Both the position numbers and the translations under genes were made by a program. The notes below the pieces were generated by a model, which saw only the letters and a list, made by a program, of their open reading frames with translations, made no database searches and was not told the DNA's origin. A stretch of 9,590 bases of DNA from Bacillus salipaludis (GTDB taxonomy: Bacteria > Bacillota > Bacilli > Bacillales_B > DSM-18226). The stretch covers positions 1 to 9,590 of the forward strand of contig NZ_SMYO01000046.1 in assembly GCF_004358205.1 (NCBI RefSeq), written 5' to 3'. This document shows positions 1 through 6,370 of this stretch, piece by piece. Position 1 is the first letter of the stretch; every line of letters starts with the position of its first letter.

Positions 1-35
1 ATAGCATAAAAACTATATCCAACTAAATACAACAA

Positions 36-65
36 AACCTTCCAATAAGCGAAATGAGGAAGGTT
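36..65. repeat. Inverted repeat, possible weak terminator
   Basis: AACCTTCC (36-43) and GGAAGGTT (58-65) are perfect 8-base inverted arms around a 14-base loop. On the minus strand the hairpin is followed by TTGTTGTATTTAG, a poor U tract, so it could be a backup terminator beyond the one at 199-219. The rest of positions 1-198 shows no gene. It holds a second small AT hairpin near 105-125 and a half copy of the dispersed repeat at 143-170. Confidence 0.35.
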
Positions 66-142
66 ATTTGGCATGGACATTTTTAGTATATCATGACGGG
101 ATCAAACATTTTATTGAAAAATGTTGACAAACTATTAGCTGG

Positions 143-170
143 TTTACTTTAAGTGCAATAACTCACAATC
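143..170. repeat. Half copy of dispersed terminator-linked repeat
   Basis: The plus strand reads TTTACTTTAAGTGCAATAAC and then TCACAATC. This parallels the outer part of the full copy at 1778-1853, which reads TTAGTTTAAGTGAAAATCTTCACAATC in two pieces (1827-1853). It lies about 30 bases from the terminator at 199-219, whose flank TTTGTTGTGAAA also matches the 1778-1853 copy. The two halves of one element therefore seem to be present here in a rearranged order. Confidence 0.4.
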
Positions 171-198
171 CCATTATGCTTCAAACTGATTGAAGAAG

Positions 199-219
199 AA
201 AAAGGCTACCGAGGCAGCC
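199..219 (-). terminator. Rho-independent terminator of the M1 peptidase gene
   Basis: On the minus strand GGCTGC and GGTAGCC-side arms form a six-pair stem (one G-U) closed by a CTCG loop at 204-219. It is followed directly by TTTTTCTTCTTC. It starts 23 bases after the peptidase stop codon, so it ends that transcript. Confidence 0.8.
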
Positions 220-241
220 CATTTGTTGTGAAACTAACGTT

Positions 242-1696
242 TTACGAGTCCATAAGTAATAACCAACCCTTAAATACAGAGTTACTTTTTAAATTAAAAT
301 AATACTTAGTAAATCTAACAAATTCTTGCGTATTAACCTCTTTGTATTTATAGAAATCATAATAGCATTTCAAGAATTTTTCAGCCTCTTTTATTCCACC
401 CCTTTTTTCAAACAATTTCCATAGCATAACCTCTGATTTACCATAAAAGTATGAACTTGCATTTGATGTATATTTATCTAAAGGCATATTTACTGGAAGA
501 TTTAATTGTTCTATAGGTATTGATGAAAATGGATTGTCATGTTTCGATTTAGAAAAGTAATATAGCTTTGCAGCAAAGTCTGCGAACCCCTCATCAAGCC
601 AAGCTTCATTATAAGGGTCATTACTAATCATACCGTAAAACCATTGGTGTGCAATTTCATGAACAACCATATATTTGAGTCCAGCTGGATTTACAGAACC
701 AAGATTGCGAATAGATCCAGCTGTTACTATTCCTGGGTATTCCATCCCCATTTGGTTTAGTACTATATCTAATTGTTTAAATGGATATGAACCAATATTC
801 TTTTGAAAGAAGGTTAAGGCATCTGAAGCAGTTTCACTAATATCCATATTTAAATCTTTATCTTCTTGATTTCCAAACACCCTGATATTTACGTTTCCTT
901 CCTTTTTTTCGGTGACATTTGGCTTTTTAAGTATCGCCATAAATAGTTCTTTTACATTTCTAACTTCAAATGAACCTTTGTTTTCACTAGGATATTTGTC
1001 ATTCTTGCTTGTGGAGACTATAGTATAATCATTCGGAATGTCATAGGTTACTTTAAAATCACTGAATGCAGTATGATAGGTTTCTCCGTGGGTTGTGTAT
1101 TCTTCCTTATTCCATTTATGATTTCTATATGTCGCAACCATAGGATAGAATTGTGCCAAATAATAATTCCCATTCTCCTTTGTAAATCTATAGCCGTTTT
1201 CTGGGAGAGTTAAATCATAGGCAAAATCAACGGTAACTTCTTTGTTAGAGTCTAATTTACTTACCAGAGGAATGGTTAATGTATCCTTATCTAGTTTAAA
1301 ATCAACTTTTTCTCCCCCGACTGCAACTTTATCAAATTGAACTATAGAGGGGTGTTCTAATTGTGGTGAATTGTTTTTTGTAAACATATTCGGAATAAAG
1401 TAAAACACTAAATTGTCCCACGAATCTTTAGAAACGTTTTTTACTTTTACCGTTGTTTCTAAATGCAACCTTCCGTCTTGATTCATTGACAACCTGATAT
1501 TATATTGGCTTTGACTTCCTGGGGGCACACTTTTTGGAGAGAATTGCATTTTGGGTGTTTTTTCAATTTTAGATGACTCTGCTTGTTTAATATCTTTTAA
1601 TAGCAACCAAGTAGCGAATGAAATAACAATTATTACAGGTAATAAAATCAAAACAAATTTCTTATTATAAATCGTATCTCCCCACACCTTCCTCAA
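242..1696 (-). CDS. M1-family zinc metallopeptidase, membrane-anchored
   Basis: This is a gluzincin aminopeptidase-like protein of 484 residues. The zinc site is plain: HEIAHQW at 346-352, then 18 residues, then the third ligand Glu369 in NEAWLDEG. A GMEYPG segment (317-322) stands where M1 enzymes carry the GxMEN substrate-binding motif, and YFYGK (416-420) may hold the transition-state tyrosine. One hydrophobic stretch (about 14-33) follows a short basic N terminus, so the enzyme is probably tethered outside the membrane with its catalytic part exposed. It lacks the long helical C-terminal domain of large M1 aminopeptidases. The start is uncertain: the only usual start codon early in the frame is TTG at 1696, with little ribosome site, while a good GGAAGG (1744-1739) faces no start codon. 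The frame stays open up to 1732. A terminator follows at 199-219. The substrate cannot be deduced. Confidence 0.87.
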   Translation of the reverse strand: MRKVWGDTIYNKKFVLILLPVIIVISFATWLLLKDIKQAESSKIEKTPKMQFSPKSVPPGSQSQYNIRLSMNQDGRLHLETTVKVKNVSKDSWDNLVFYFIPNMFTKNNSPQLEHPSIVQFDKVAVGGEKVDFKLDKDTLTIPLVSKLDSNKEVTVDFAYDLTLPENGYRFTKENGNYYLAQFYPMVATYRNHKWNKEEYTTHGETYHTAFSDFKVTYDIPNDYTIVSTSKNDKYPSENKGSFEVRNVKELFMAILKKPNVTEKKEGNVNIRVFGNQEDKDLNMDISETASDALTFFQKNIGSYPFKQLDIVLNQMGMEYPGIVTAGSIRNLGSVNPAGLKYMVVHEIAHQWFYGMISNDPYNEAWLDEGFADFAAKLYYFSKSKHDNPFSSIPIEQLNLPVNMPLDKYTSNASSYFYGKSEVMLWKLFEKRGGIKEAEKFLKCYYDFYKYKEVNTQEFVRFTKYYFNLKSNSVFKGWLLLMDS

Positions 1697-1777
1697 TATT
1701 CCAATAACAAGAAGTATTCTCGATTGGTACTGTTATTTCCTTCCTTTTTTTGGTACCTTTAGTCAAATATCTATAAT

Positions 1778-1800
1778 AAAAAAAGACTGCCGAAACAGTC
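1778..1800 (-). terminator. Rho-independent terminator inside a dispersed repeat
   Basis: On the minus strand GACTGT and GCAGTC pair around a UUCG-type loop (1785-1800) and are followed by seven Ts. It lies between the SRPBCC gene and the peptidase gene and would stop read-through from upstream minus-strand transcription. Confidence 0.75.
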
Positions 1801-1853
1801 CGTTTGTTGTGAAAGTAATGCACCCGTTAGTTTAAGTGAAAATCTTCACAATC
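1778..1853 (-). repeat. Full copy of dispersed terminator-linked repeat (type 1)
   Basis: The element comprises the hairpin at 1785-1800, then TTTGTTGTGAAAG, then the conserved box GCACCCGTTAGTTTAAGTG (1820-1838), then AAAATCTTCACAATC. The box matches 6387-6405 at 18 of 19 bases. Read on the minus strand, the box comes first and the terminator last. Confidence 0.6.
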
Positions 1854-1901
1854 TTTTTTTACCTTAACAAAATCTAATCCGTTGATGTGTAGTGGCATAT
1901 C

Positions 1902-1933
1902 AAAAAGACGCCTTCTTACTAAAGAAAAGCGCC
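1902..1933 (-). terminator. Terminator of the SRPBCC gene
   Basis: On the minus strand GGCGCTTTT (1933-1925) pairs with GAAGGCGTC (1915-1907) in nine pairs, three of them G-U, around a nine-base loop, followed by TTTTTG. It is the first good terminator after the SRPBCC stop codon. The adjoining box is GCGCCCTTTAATGGAATAAC at 1929-1948. The 1697-2074 gap holds this, the 1778-1853 element and no gene that I can see. Confidence 0.6.
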
Positions 1934-1949
1934 CTTTAATGGAATAACC
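1902..1949 (-). repeat. Dispersed terminator-linked repeat (type 2)
   Basis: GCGCCCTTTAATGGAATAAC (1929-1948) matches GCACCCTTTAATGGAATAAC at 2772-2791 with one difference in 20. In both places the box lies immediately before a minus-strand terminator hairpin. Here the box and the hairpin arm overlap. Confidence 0.55.
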
Positions 1950-2074
1950 AAAAAAAGCAGCAGCCATAGGCGAGAAAATAAAGTCCTAAGTTCTATTGAA
2001 CAAACATTCCCAGCTGAAACGTAATATTCAAAGTGATTAAGGTTTTTTTGGCCGATTAACTTTTTTATCGTATT

Positions 2075-2587
2075 CTAATTCAGGGAGACAAGATAGTCGG
2101 CAAGTTTATCGAAAGTACCCTCAAGATCTTGTTGAAGCTTTGGAGCCATACCTTTGTATGTTTCTTGTTCCTCAGCTGAAGCGTTCACAGGGCAACCTTT
2201 CAGTTTTAAAACAGTTTTACCGTCGTCATCTTCTAGCGTTATGATATTCATAATTTCAAGAGGCCAGCTCACGCTAAAAGGCGCTCGGACCGTATTGCCT
2301 TGCTCATCGGAAAAGGATCGGATAAAAACCACTTTCTCAGGTTCGACAATCTCCTGGTATTCAAATTTTCCCCACATAACCTGATTTCCGTCAGGAGACG
2401 TCTGAATACCTAAAAACTCGCCTCCAGAACGAGCATCCATTTTAACGATTTCGAGGGTGACCCCCTTTGGTCCCCACCATTTCGCGAAATGCCCGTACTC
2501 TGTCCATGCTTTAAATACGAGTTCGCGAGGGGCATCGAATACACGCGTAATTGCAATTTCGAACGATTGATTCAGATTGTTATCCAT
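2075..2587 (-). CDS. SRPBCC (AHSA1/START-like) domain protein
   Basis: This is a soluble protein of 170 residues of the family annotated as activator of Hsp90 ATPase homologue 1-like. These proteins fold as a helix-grip cavity for a hydrophobic ligand, usually unknown. Visible family marks are RVFDAPRELVFKAWTE (15-30), the WWGP motif (37-40), the GGEF turn (55-58), MWGKFEY and EPEKVVF strands (71-88), and a long C-terminal helix ending in LADYLVSLN. The ATG at 2587 is chosen because AAGGAGGA lies just upstream (2600-2593). The frame is open for 82 further codons, but that part is not family-like and runs through a terminator. Many relatives pair with an ArsR regulator, and none is present here. 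The gene is clearly richer in G+C than the peptidase gene, so it may have been transferred. The physiological ligand is unknown. Confidence 0.88.
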   Translation of the reverse strand: MDNNLNQSFEIAITRVFDAPRELVFKAWTEYGHFAKWWGPKGVTLEIVKMDARSGGEFLGIQTSPDGNQVMWGKFEYQEIVEPEKVVFIRSFSDEQGNTVRAPFSVSWPLEIMNIITLEDDDGKTVLKLKGCPVNASAEEQETYKGMAPKLQQDLEGTFDKLADYLVSLN

Positions 2588-2609
2588 GAAAATCCTCCTT
2601 GTTTTTTTG

Positions 2610-2625
2610 AAGGGAACTATTCCCC
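2610..2625 (-). promoter_or_regulatory. Short palindrome before the SRPBCC ribosome site
   Basis: GGGAACTATTCCC is a near-perfect palindrome just upstream of the AAGGAGGA site of the SRPBCC gene. It could be an operator or a leader hairpin. I see no promoter that would decide between these. Confidence 0.25.
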
Positions 2626-2717
2626 TACTTTGACAGAGTGCTTGAAGCCTGAACCAGAAGATCTGCCAGGAGATCGTAATCGGGTGATATCTTCGTCTGG
2701 CCCGCCCATTGAACGGA
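2625..2717 (-). pseudogene. Possible 3' remnant of a gene lost upstream of the SRPBCC gene
   Basis: A G+C-rich stretch has an open minus-strand frame of 30 codons ending at TAG 2627-2625. It encodes QTKISPDYDLLADLLVQASS with protein-like composition and no start codon. It begins right after the terminator at 2730-2756 and shares the base composition of the SRPBCC gene. It may be the tail of a gene that arrived with it. The other two frames are also largely open here, so this may be chance. Confidence 0.2.
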
Positions 2718-2729
2718 TTAAAGACCAAG

Positions 2730-2756
2730 AAAAATGGACTGCTGAAAACAGTCCAT
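2730..2756 (-). terminator. Terminator of the DinB-family gene
   Basis: ATGGACTG and CAGTCCAT form an eight-pair stem (2734-2741 with 2749-2756) around a seven-base loop. On the minus strand it is followed by TTTTCTTGG. It is the first terminator after the DinB frame. Confidence 0.75.
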
Positions 2757-2792
2757 CGCTGTTCAATTCTTGCACCCTTTAATGGAATAACT
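2730..2792 (-). repeat. Dispersed terminator-linked repeat (type 2)
   Basis: The element comprises the terminator at 2734-2756, a spacer CGCTGTTCAATTCTT, and the box GCACCCTTTAATGGAATAAC (2772-2791). The spacer resembles the spacers of the other copies, while the hairpin arms differ from copy to copy. Confidence 0.55.
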
Positions 2793-2914
2793 ACACCACT
2801 TGATTTATCTATTAATGTGGAATAATAAGCCAACGTTTCTTAAACAACATTTATTGATTTTATAATTATCTAAAGCCATTCCGTTAATTCAAGATGAATT
2901 ATAATTCCCTCTCT

Positions 2915-3435
2915 TTAGCACTTATCATTTCGTAATTCCCGAAGCATTTGAAAAATTTGACCTCTATGATGCGATTCATGTTCAATCAAATGGTAAACAA
3001 CCCACTCAGGTGTGACGTCATAATGTTCAATTACTCTCGGTTTACGCCAATCGGTTAAGTCCATTGAACGAAAGTGAGAAAGAAATACTTCGCGTACCTT
3101 ATTAAGGCGGTAAAAATGTTCCTCTATACTTTCTCCCTCAAAGTGAGTTAAATTGCCGTCAGTTCGATGTTCTAAAGGAAATAATGCGCTAATTTCTTGA
3201 TCCCAATCAGTTCCAAGTACTTCTACATATAACCAATCTGCCTCGATCAATGCAATGTGATACAAGAGTGTCCCATTGATTGTCCTTCGCCTAATTTCCG
3301 GTCAATTAAGCTTTGGCTGGTTCCAGTTAATTCAGTTATAAGAGTACGTCGTACATCCTCTAGACACCATAGCCATCGGCCAATCTCTTCTTCATACTCT
3401 GGTAATGAAGATACCAGTAAAGTTCTTCTCTCCAA
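2915..3435 (-). pseudogene. DinB-family protein, split by a one-base frameshift
   Basis: Two overlapping minus-strand frames together encode one DinB-like four-helix protein of about 173 residues, the usual family length. The N-terminal part (TTG start at 3435, with GAGGAGG eight bases upstream) runs to GQSMG and then goes out of frame, stopping near 3250. The C-terminal part continues from LYHIALIEADW to the TAA at 2917-2915. Deletion of one G in the run at 3272-3274 explains the break: with four Gs the protein reads through. Metal-binding residues expected in the family are present: the early His of LYHIALIE and the HESHHRGQ motif near the C terminus. DinB proteins are thiol-transferase-like or otherwise metal-dependent, and the substrate here is unknown. 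It is either a recent pseudogene or a homopolymer sequencing error. A terminator follows at 2730-2756. Confidence 0.8.
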
Positions 3436-3551
3436 CAGATCAACCTCCTCTAATTAAAATACTTAACATTCTATTAAAAATAGATGTTTCCTTCTTTTAA
3501 ATAAAAATATTCTTCCCGTATTCCACAATCTGTCCCTTTAATAAAGAAAGA

Positions 3552-3577
3552 GCGCTATTCTTGCTACAGAATCGCGC
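3552..3577 (-). terminator. Hairpin, probable terminator upstream of the DinB gene
   Basis: GCGC-T-ATTCT and AGAAT-C-GCGC pair with one mismatch around a six-base loop. On the minus strand the hairpin leads into TCTTTCTTTATTAAAGGGAC, which is U-rich but interrupted. It lies between arr and the DinB start. Confidence 0.45.
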
Positions 3578-3666
3578 CAGATTGCGGAGTATCGGTAAAA
3601 TAAAAATTAATGTTTACCCTTTATAGGTATAAAAGCTGAGTGGTCTTGGATCATCAGCCAAATTGG

Positions 3667-3694
3667 GCACTCTACGATATATCACGTAGGATGC
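3667..3694. repeat. Strong hairpin in the arr-DinB gap
   Basis: GCACTCTACG and CGTAGGATGC pair at nine of ten positions around an eight-base AT loop. The plus-strand side is followed by CTTGCTTTATTTTATG and the minus-strand side by CCAATTTGGC. Neither is a classic U tract, so its role is unclear. Confidence 0.4.
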
Positions 3695-3764
3695 CTTGCT
3701 TTATTTTATGTGTTAGCCCTCAGATAAACTTGAAAAGTAACTATTTTACTCATTTTAAATATGT

Positions 3765-4514
3765 TCAGTTAATAATTTCTCCCTTGTTTTTGGCTAAATT
3801 TTCGCGCCATTCACGTCGCTCCGTAGTTGTCAGTTTCGCCCACTCTGTTTCTTCACCAATAATTCTTAAAGGTTCTTTTGAGCGATAAGATCGTGTTAAG
3901 TTACCCGGAAACTTTTTGTCAGTAACATTTGGGTCGTTTTCAAATTCACCTGTTGGTTCTATTATATAAACGCGTTCTCTTCCTTCTCCTTTTGCTAATG
4001 CTGCTGCAAGTCCTGCGCCATTGGCATTAGCAGTGAAATAAATATGGTTCATTTTAAGCTCAGGTTTGTAATTTGAATCTCCACCCGCTGTCAGTAAATC
4101 ACCAACCTGCAAATCTGCCTTTGTCCCATGATAAAATGGTCCTTCATCAGAAGGTGCACCCTCATATGAATTTGACAATTCATAATTTCTTTTTGCATTA
4201 TCAGAATCACACAACTCCTCATAGAATTTGGCAATGTTTAAATATAATGTTGAGTATGCACTCTTAACATTTTCATCATTTATATTTAGTGCACACTGTA
4301 AAGATGTTTCCATCCATTTCAATTTGTCTGTAATACTCTTTTGTTGACGAGCCAAATGATAAGCTGCAATAAACCTTTCATAGTCGTCTTTTGCTTCGTG
4401 CCAAGCTTGATGAAACATCGTGGTTGCACCTTCAACGTTTCCGCCATCTTCCATGTTCATCCCACTCATACAGAGTTTAATAACGACGTTGTTTGGATCA
4501 AATTTTATATTCAT
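3765..4514 (-). CDS. arr: NAD(+)--rifampin ADP-ribosyltransferase with N-terminal helical domain
   Basis: The C-terminal half (about 124-249) is an Arr enzyme. Arr inactivates rifamycins by transferring ADP-ribose from NAD+ to the C23 hydroxyl of the antibiotic. Diagnostic motifs are FYHGTKADLQVGDLL (127-141), MNHIYFTA (155-162), ERVYIIEPTG (180-189) and DPNVTDKKFPGNLTRSYR (194-211). By alignment from memory with the mycobacterial enzyme, His129, Tyr159 and Asp194 stand at the three active-site positions. Mycobacterial Arr is only about 140 residues. The extra 1-120 here is all helical and TPR-like (AYHLARQQKS, then a tail ending DSDNAKRNYELSNSY), a form I know from Bacillus relatives; its role is not established. 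The ATG at 4514 has GGAGG nine bases upstream. The gene is monocistronic. No inverted repeat like the rifamycin-associated element was found upstream. Confidence 0.93.
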   Translation of the reverse strand: MNIKFDPNNVVIKLCMSGMNMEDGGNVEGATTMFHQAWHEAKDDYERFIAAYHLARQQKSITDKLKWMETSLQCALNINDENVKSAYSTLYLNIAKFYEELCDSDNAKRNYELSNSYEGAPSDEGPFYHGTKADLQVGDLLTAGGDSNYKPELKMNHIYFTANANGAGLAAALAKGEGRERVYIIEPTGEFENDPNVTDKKFPGNLTRSYRSKEPLRIIGEETEWAKLTTTERREWRENLAKNKGEIIN

Positions 4515-4733
4515 CTAATCTTACCTCCAAATTAATGAAATCACATTTTGAACTACATTTCTTCATTATTTAAAAGCCCATGCCTTTCCTGTGATATTCT
4601 AAAAAAATAAATTTATTCCGCTAACTGGCCCAAGAAATGAATACGTTATTCCCCGAAAGCGCCCGATTATTGAAGAAACTTGGTCTGTATGATTTACTCA
4701 TTAGCCACACAACCATTGTAATTGCAACTGAGT

Positions 4734-4765
4734 AAGCCTCCTGTCCATTCGCGAACAGGAGGCTT
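4734..4765. terminator. Strong hairpin terminator after the VOC gene
   Basis: AAGCCTCCTGT (4734-4744) and ACAGGAGGCTT (4755-4765) are a perfect 11-base inverted repeat around a ten-base loop. It lies 32 bases beyond the VOC stop codon. The better U-rich tail (TGTTTGTTGG) is on the plus strand, and the minus-strand tail is ACTCAGTTG. It could act in either direction. The rest of 4515-4733 shows no gene, only a diverged repeat-like stretch near 4640-4680 (AAAGCGCCCGATTATTGAAG). Confidence 0.6.
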
Positions 4766-4797
4766 TGTTTGTTGGTGAAACGGAAGTATGTTTGCTA

Positions 4798-5232
4798 TTA
4801 CTGCGGTTGCTCTCCTGGGACATTCACTTGGAAAGTAACGCCGAACTTGTCCTTTACTTGCCCGTACAAGGGGCTCCAATCCGTCTTCTGAAGAGGCATA
4901 ATGACTTGTCCGCCGTCTTCCAAAGCGGCGAAGATTTCTCTAGCTCTAGCCTCTTCTTTGGGATGGATGGCAATCTGAATCGTATCGCCTGGCTGATAAG
5001 GCATGCCTGCGAACGTATCGGTGAACATGAGATCCGCGTCGCCGACTTTCAAGTGTGCATGCATAACGCGATCCTTCATGTCATCCGTCAACGGATGATT
5101 CGGGTCCGCCGGCATATCTCCGAACGTCATGATACCCATCACTTTCCCGCCAAGCGCTTTCTCGTAAAAATGGATCGCTTCTCTCGTGTTACCGTCAAAA
5201 ATCAAATACGGGTTCAAACTAATTGACATCAT
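4798..5232 (-). CDS. VOC-family protein, PhnB/YjdN-like
   Basis: This protein of 144 residues belongs to the vicinal oxygen chelate superfamily (glyoxalase/bleomycin-resistance fold), closest in pattern to PhnB/YjdN-like proteins. The N-terminal half has PYLIFDGNTREAIHFYEKAL (8-27) and a GGKVMGIMTFGD strand. The centre has HAHLKVGDADLMFTD, and the C-terminal half has the second betaalphabeta unit: GDTIQIAIHP, a helix rich in Glu and Ala, GGQVIMPLQKTDW, and YGQVKDKFGVTFQVN. Members act as dimers on small molecules, and the substrate is generally unknown. Two adjacent ATGs (5232 and 5229) are possible starts. AAAGGAGC (5246-5239) supports 5232. Base composition is clearly higher in G+C than the genes around it, as in the SRPBCC gene. 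A strong hairpin follows at 4734-4765. Confidence 0.9.
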   Translation of the reverse strand: MMSISLNPYLIFDGNTREAIHFYEKALGGKVMGIMTFGDMPADPNHPLTDDMKDRVMHAHLKVGDADLMFTDTFAGMPYQPGDTIQIAIHPKEEARAREIFAALEDGGQVIMPLQKTDWSPLYGQVKDKFGVTFQVNVPGEQPQ

Positions 5233-5405
5233 TCAACAGCTCCTTTGGAAAAATTTGGACAACCTCTTATTCATGATACATCAAAATTGAGCTTGCGTAA
5301 ACTGGACTAACCCACTTGATGGATAACGGTTCCAATTCTAAATAATCCTTATTCGATTAAATGGCCCGATTGTTGAATAAAAGCTAATGACTATTGTTCA
5401 TACAG

Positions 5406-6319
5406 ATAGGTAAGGGTTTGAAGTTATCGCTCCCTTTTCCCCCCGTTCACACCGTACATGAGACTTTCACCTCATACGGCGTTCCAACTAATCCAATTCA
5501 ATTTAATCACCAACACTTCAGAAATCGTAGCCCCTTCTGTGTCTCAATTCTTCCGTTTTAATAAGTCGGTGCCTCCCGTAGGAGGTGAACCTCTATTAGT
5601 CTCACAAGAACCTTATTAACCGATAAAGATTTGCCTTGCATGATTAAATGATTCTTCATTAGTCTAGTGGCTATCCCTCTAGGCTGATTAGACCTTTCAT
5701 TGGTACTGTGCCACCACTTTCACTGATATAATGACAAGTTATACAATAACTAATGTCATTATTGCTTTCCTTGCCAACGCTTCTTCGGGAGTAAGCCCTC
5801 CACGTTATCAGCTTACAACGTTGAGTTATATCTATTATAGAATGAACTTAGGTGCTTCCTGTAAGCCTGTTAGTATTCATACGCCTATAACGTATCATGG
5901 ATTTTCATATTAGTTATTTTTACTCACCCACATCTAACCTCACAATTTGGTGATATACACATTTCTATGTATCGCAGGTATAGACCCGTACATTCAGAAG
6001 TTCGTCAGCTTAACCTTTTCTTTTAGGTTTAATTTGCATTCTCACCATATTCATTCAACTCAAGCATCATGATTTACACCACCCCATCGGGTAGGCCTTC
6101 GTCAGCTTAACCTGTTACGGTAAATTCTCACGCCTTTTCGCCGAGCTTATAACACTATCTTTCTTACTAAATCAAGTGCTATTCGACTAAGAGAGAACCC
6201 TTCAGGGCGTTACTCCTTCATTTGATTCTTCGATATAATCCTTCAGTTCCGACAGGAACTGTCTAGCCTTTACCAGAGAAATGTAACCATCCTCCATTTA
6301 AGCTAGAAACATTTCGCAC
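5406..6319 (-). mobile_element. ORF-less group II intron, about 0.9 kb
   Basis: The minus strand begins with GTGCG (6319-6315), the group II 5' consensus, and continues with AAATGTTTCTAGC. A textbook domain V lies at its far end (listed separately), followed by a domain VI-like hairpin (AAGGG with CCCTT) and a 3' end near ACCTAT at 5411-5406. Between them lie G+C hairpins and internal motifs typical of Bacillus group IIB introns, such as CTAGACAGTTCCTGTCGGAA near 6270 and GCTCGGCGAAAAGGCGTGAG near 6140. No reverse transcriptase frame exists. Domain IV could at most hold a 33-codon open frame (5558-5659). The RNA could still splice with a maturase supplied in trans. The exact 3' boundary is uncertain by a few bases. 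The element sits in intergenic DNA, in the same direction as the neighbouring genes, inside a copy of the dispersed repeat. Confidence 0.9.
5448..5481 (-). other. Group II intron domain V
   Basis: This is a 34-base hairpin: ACGCCGTATGAGGT, a GAAA tetraloop, then GTCTCATGTACGGTGT. The arms pair fully with wobbles, apart from a two-base TG bulge on the 3' side, exactly the domain V architecture. The catalytic triad position reads CGC. This is the strongest evidence for the intron and fixes its strand. Coordinates may be off by a base or two. Confidence 0.9.
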
Positions 6320-6320
6320 A

Positions 6321-6346
6321 ACTAAACTGCCCGTTAGTCGAATAAG
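6321..6346 (-). repeat. Repeat fragment carrying the intron insertion site
   Basis: On the minus strand ATTCGACTAACGGGCAG leads into TTTAGTT and then the intron. The TAACGGG core is the same as in the box of the type 1 repeat (TTAAACTAACGGGTGC on the minus strand at 1838-1820). The far side of the intron (5405-5340) continues with another repeat-like stretch, TTATTCAACAATCGGGCC. Confidence 0.45.
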
Positions 6347-6370
6347 AAAAAAGCCACCAATATGATAGCT
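6347..6370 (-). terminator. Rho-independent terminator just upstream of the intron
   Basis: On the minus strand AGCTATC (6370-6364) pairs with GGTGGCT (6358-6352), seven pairs with two G-U, around ATATT, followed by TTTTTCTTATTC. It forms part of the repeat copy at 6347-6420. Confidence 0.65.

Larger units (their letters stand above)
3436..3764. other. Gene-free gap with three hairpins between arr and the DinB gene
   Basis: No convincing coding frame is present on either strand. The gap holds three hairpins: 3552-3577 and 3667-3694, listed separately, and a weaker one at 3635-3658 (GCTGA/TCAGC) followed by TTTTAT on the minus strand. A five-pair AT hairpin lies directly after the arr stop codon. 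One or more of these should end the arr transcript. Confidence 0.5.

Noticed and set aside
5..118. Open plus-strand frame of about 38 codons (ends LAWTFLVYHDGIKHFIEKC)
   Set aside because: No ATG is present, the only TTG sits too close to a purine stretch, and there is no recognisable family. It is probably chance.
2588..2833. 82-codon N-terminal extension of the SRPBCC frame
   Set aside because: It runs back through a terminator and a repeat and has no family similarity, while ATG 2587 has a strong AAGGAGGA site.
4515..4640. Search for a rifamycin-associated element upstream of arr
   Set aside because: No inverted repeat of the GGGGCTTGC/GCAAGCCCC kind is present, so regulation by rifamycin is not indicated.
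5731..5913. 60-codon plus-strand frame within the intron
   Set aside because: It lies antisense inside structured intron RNA, with no ribosome site and no reverse transcriptase motifs.
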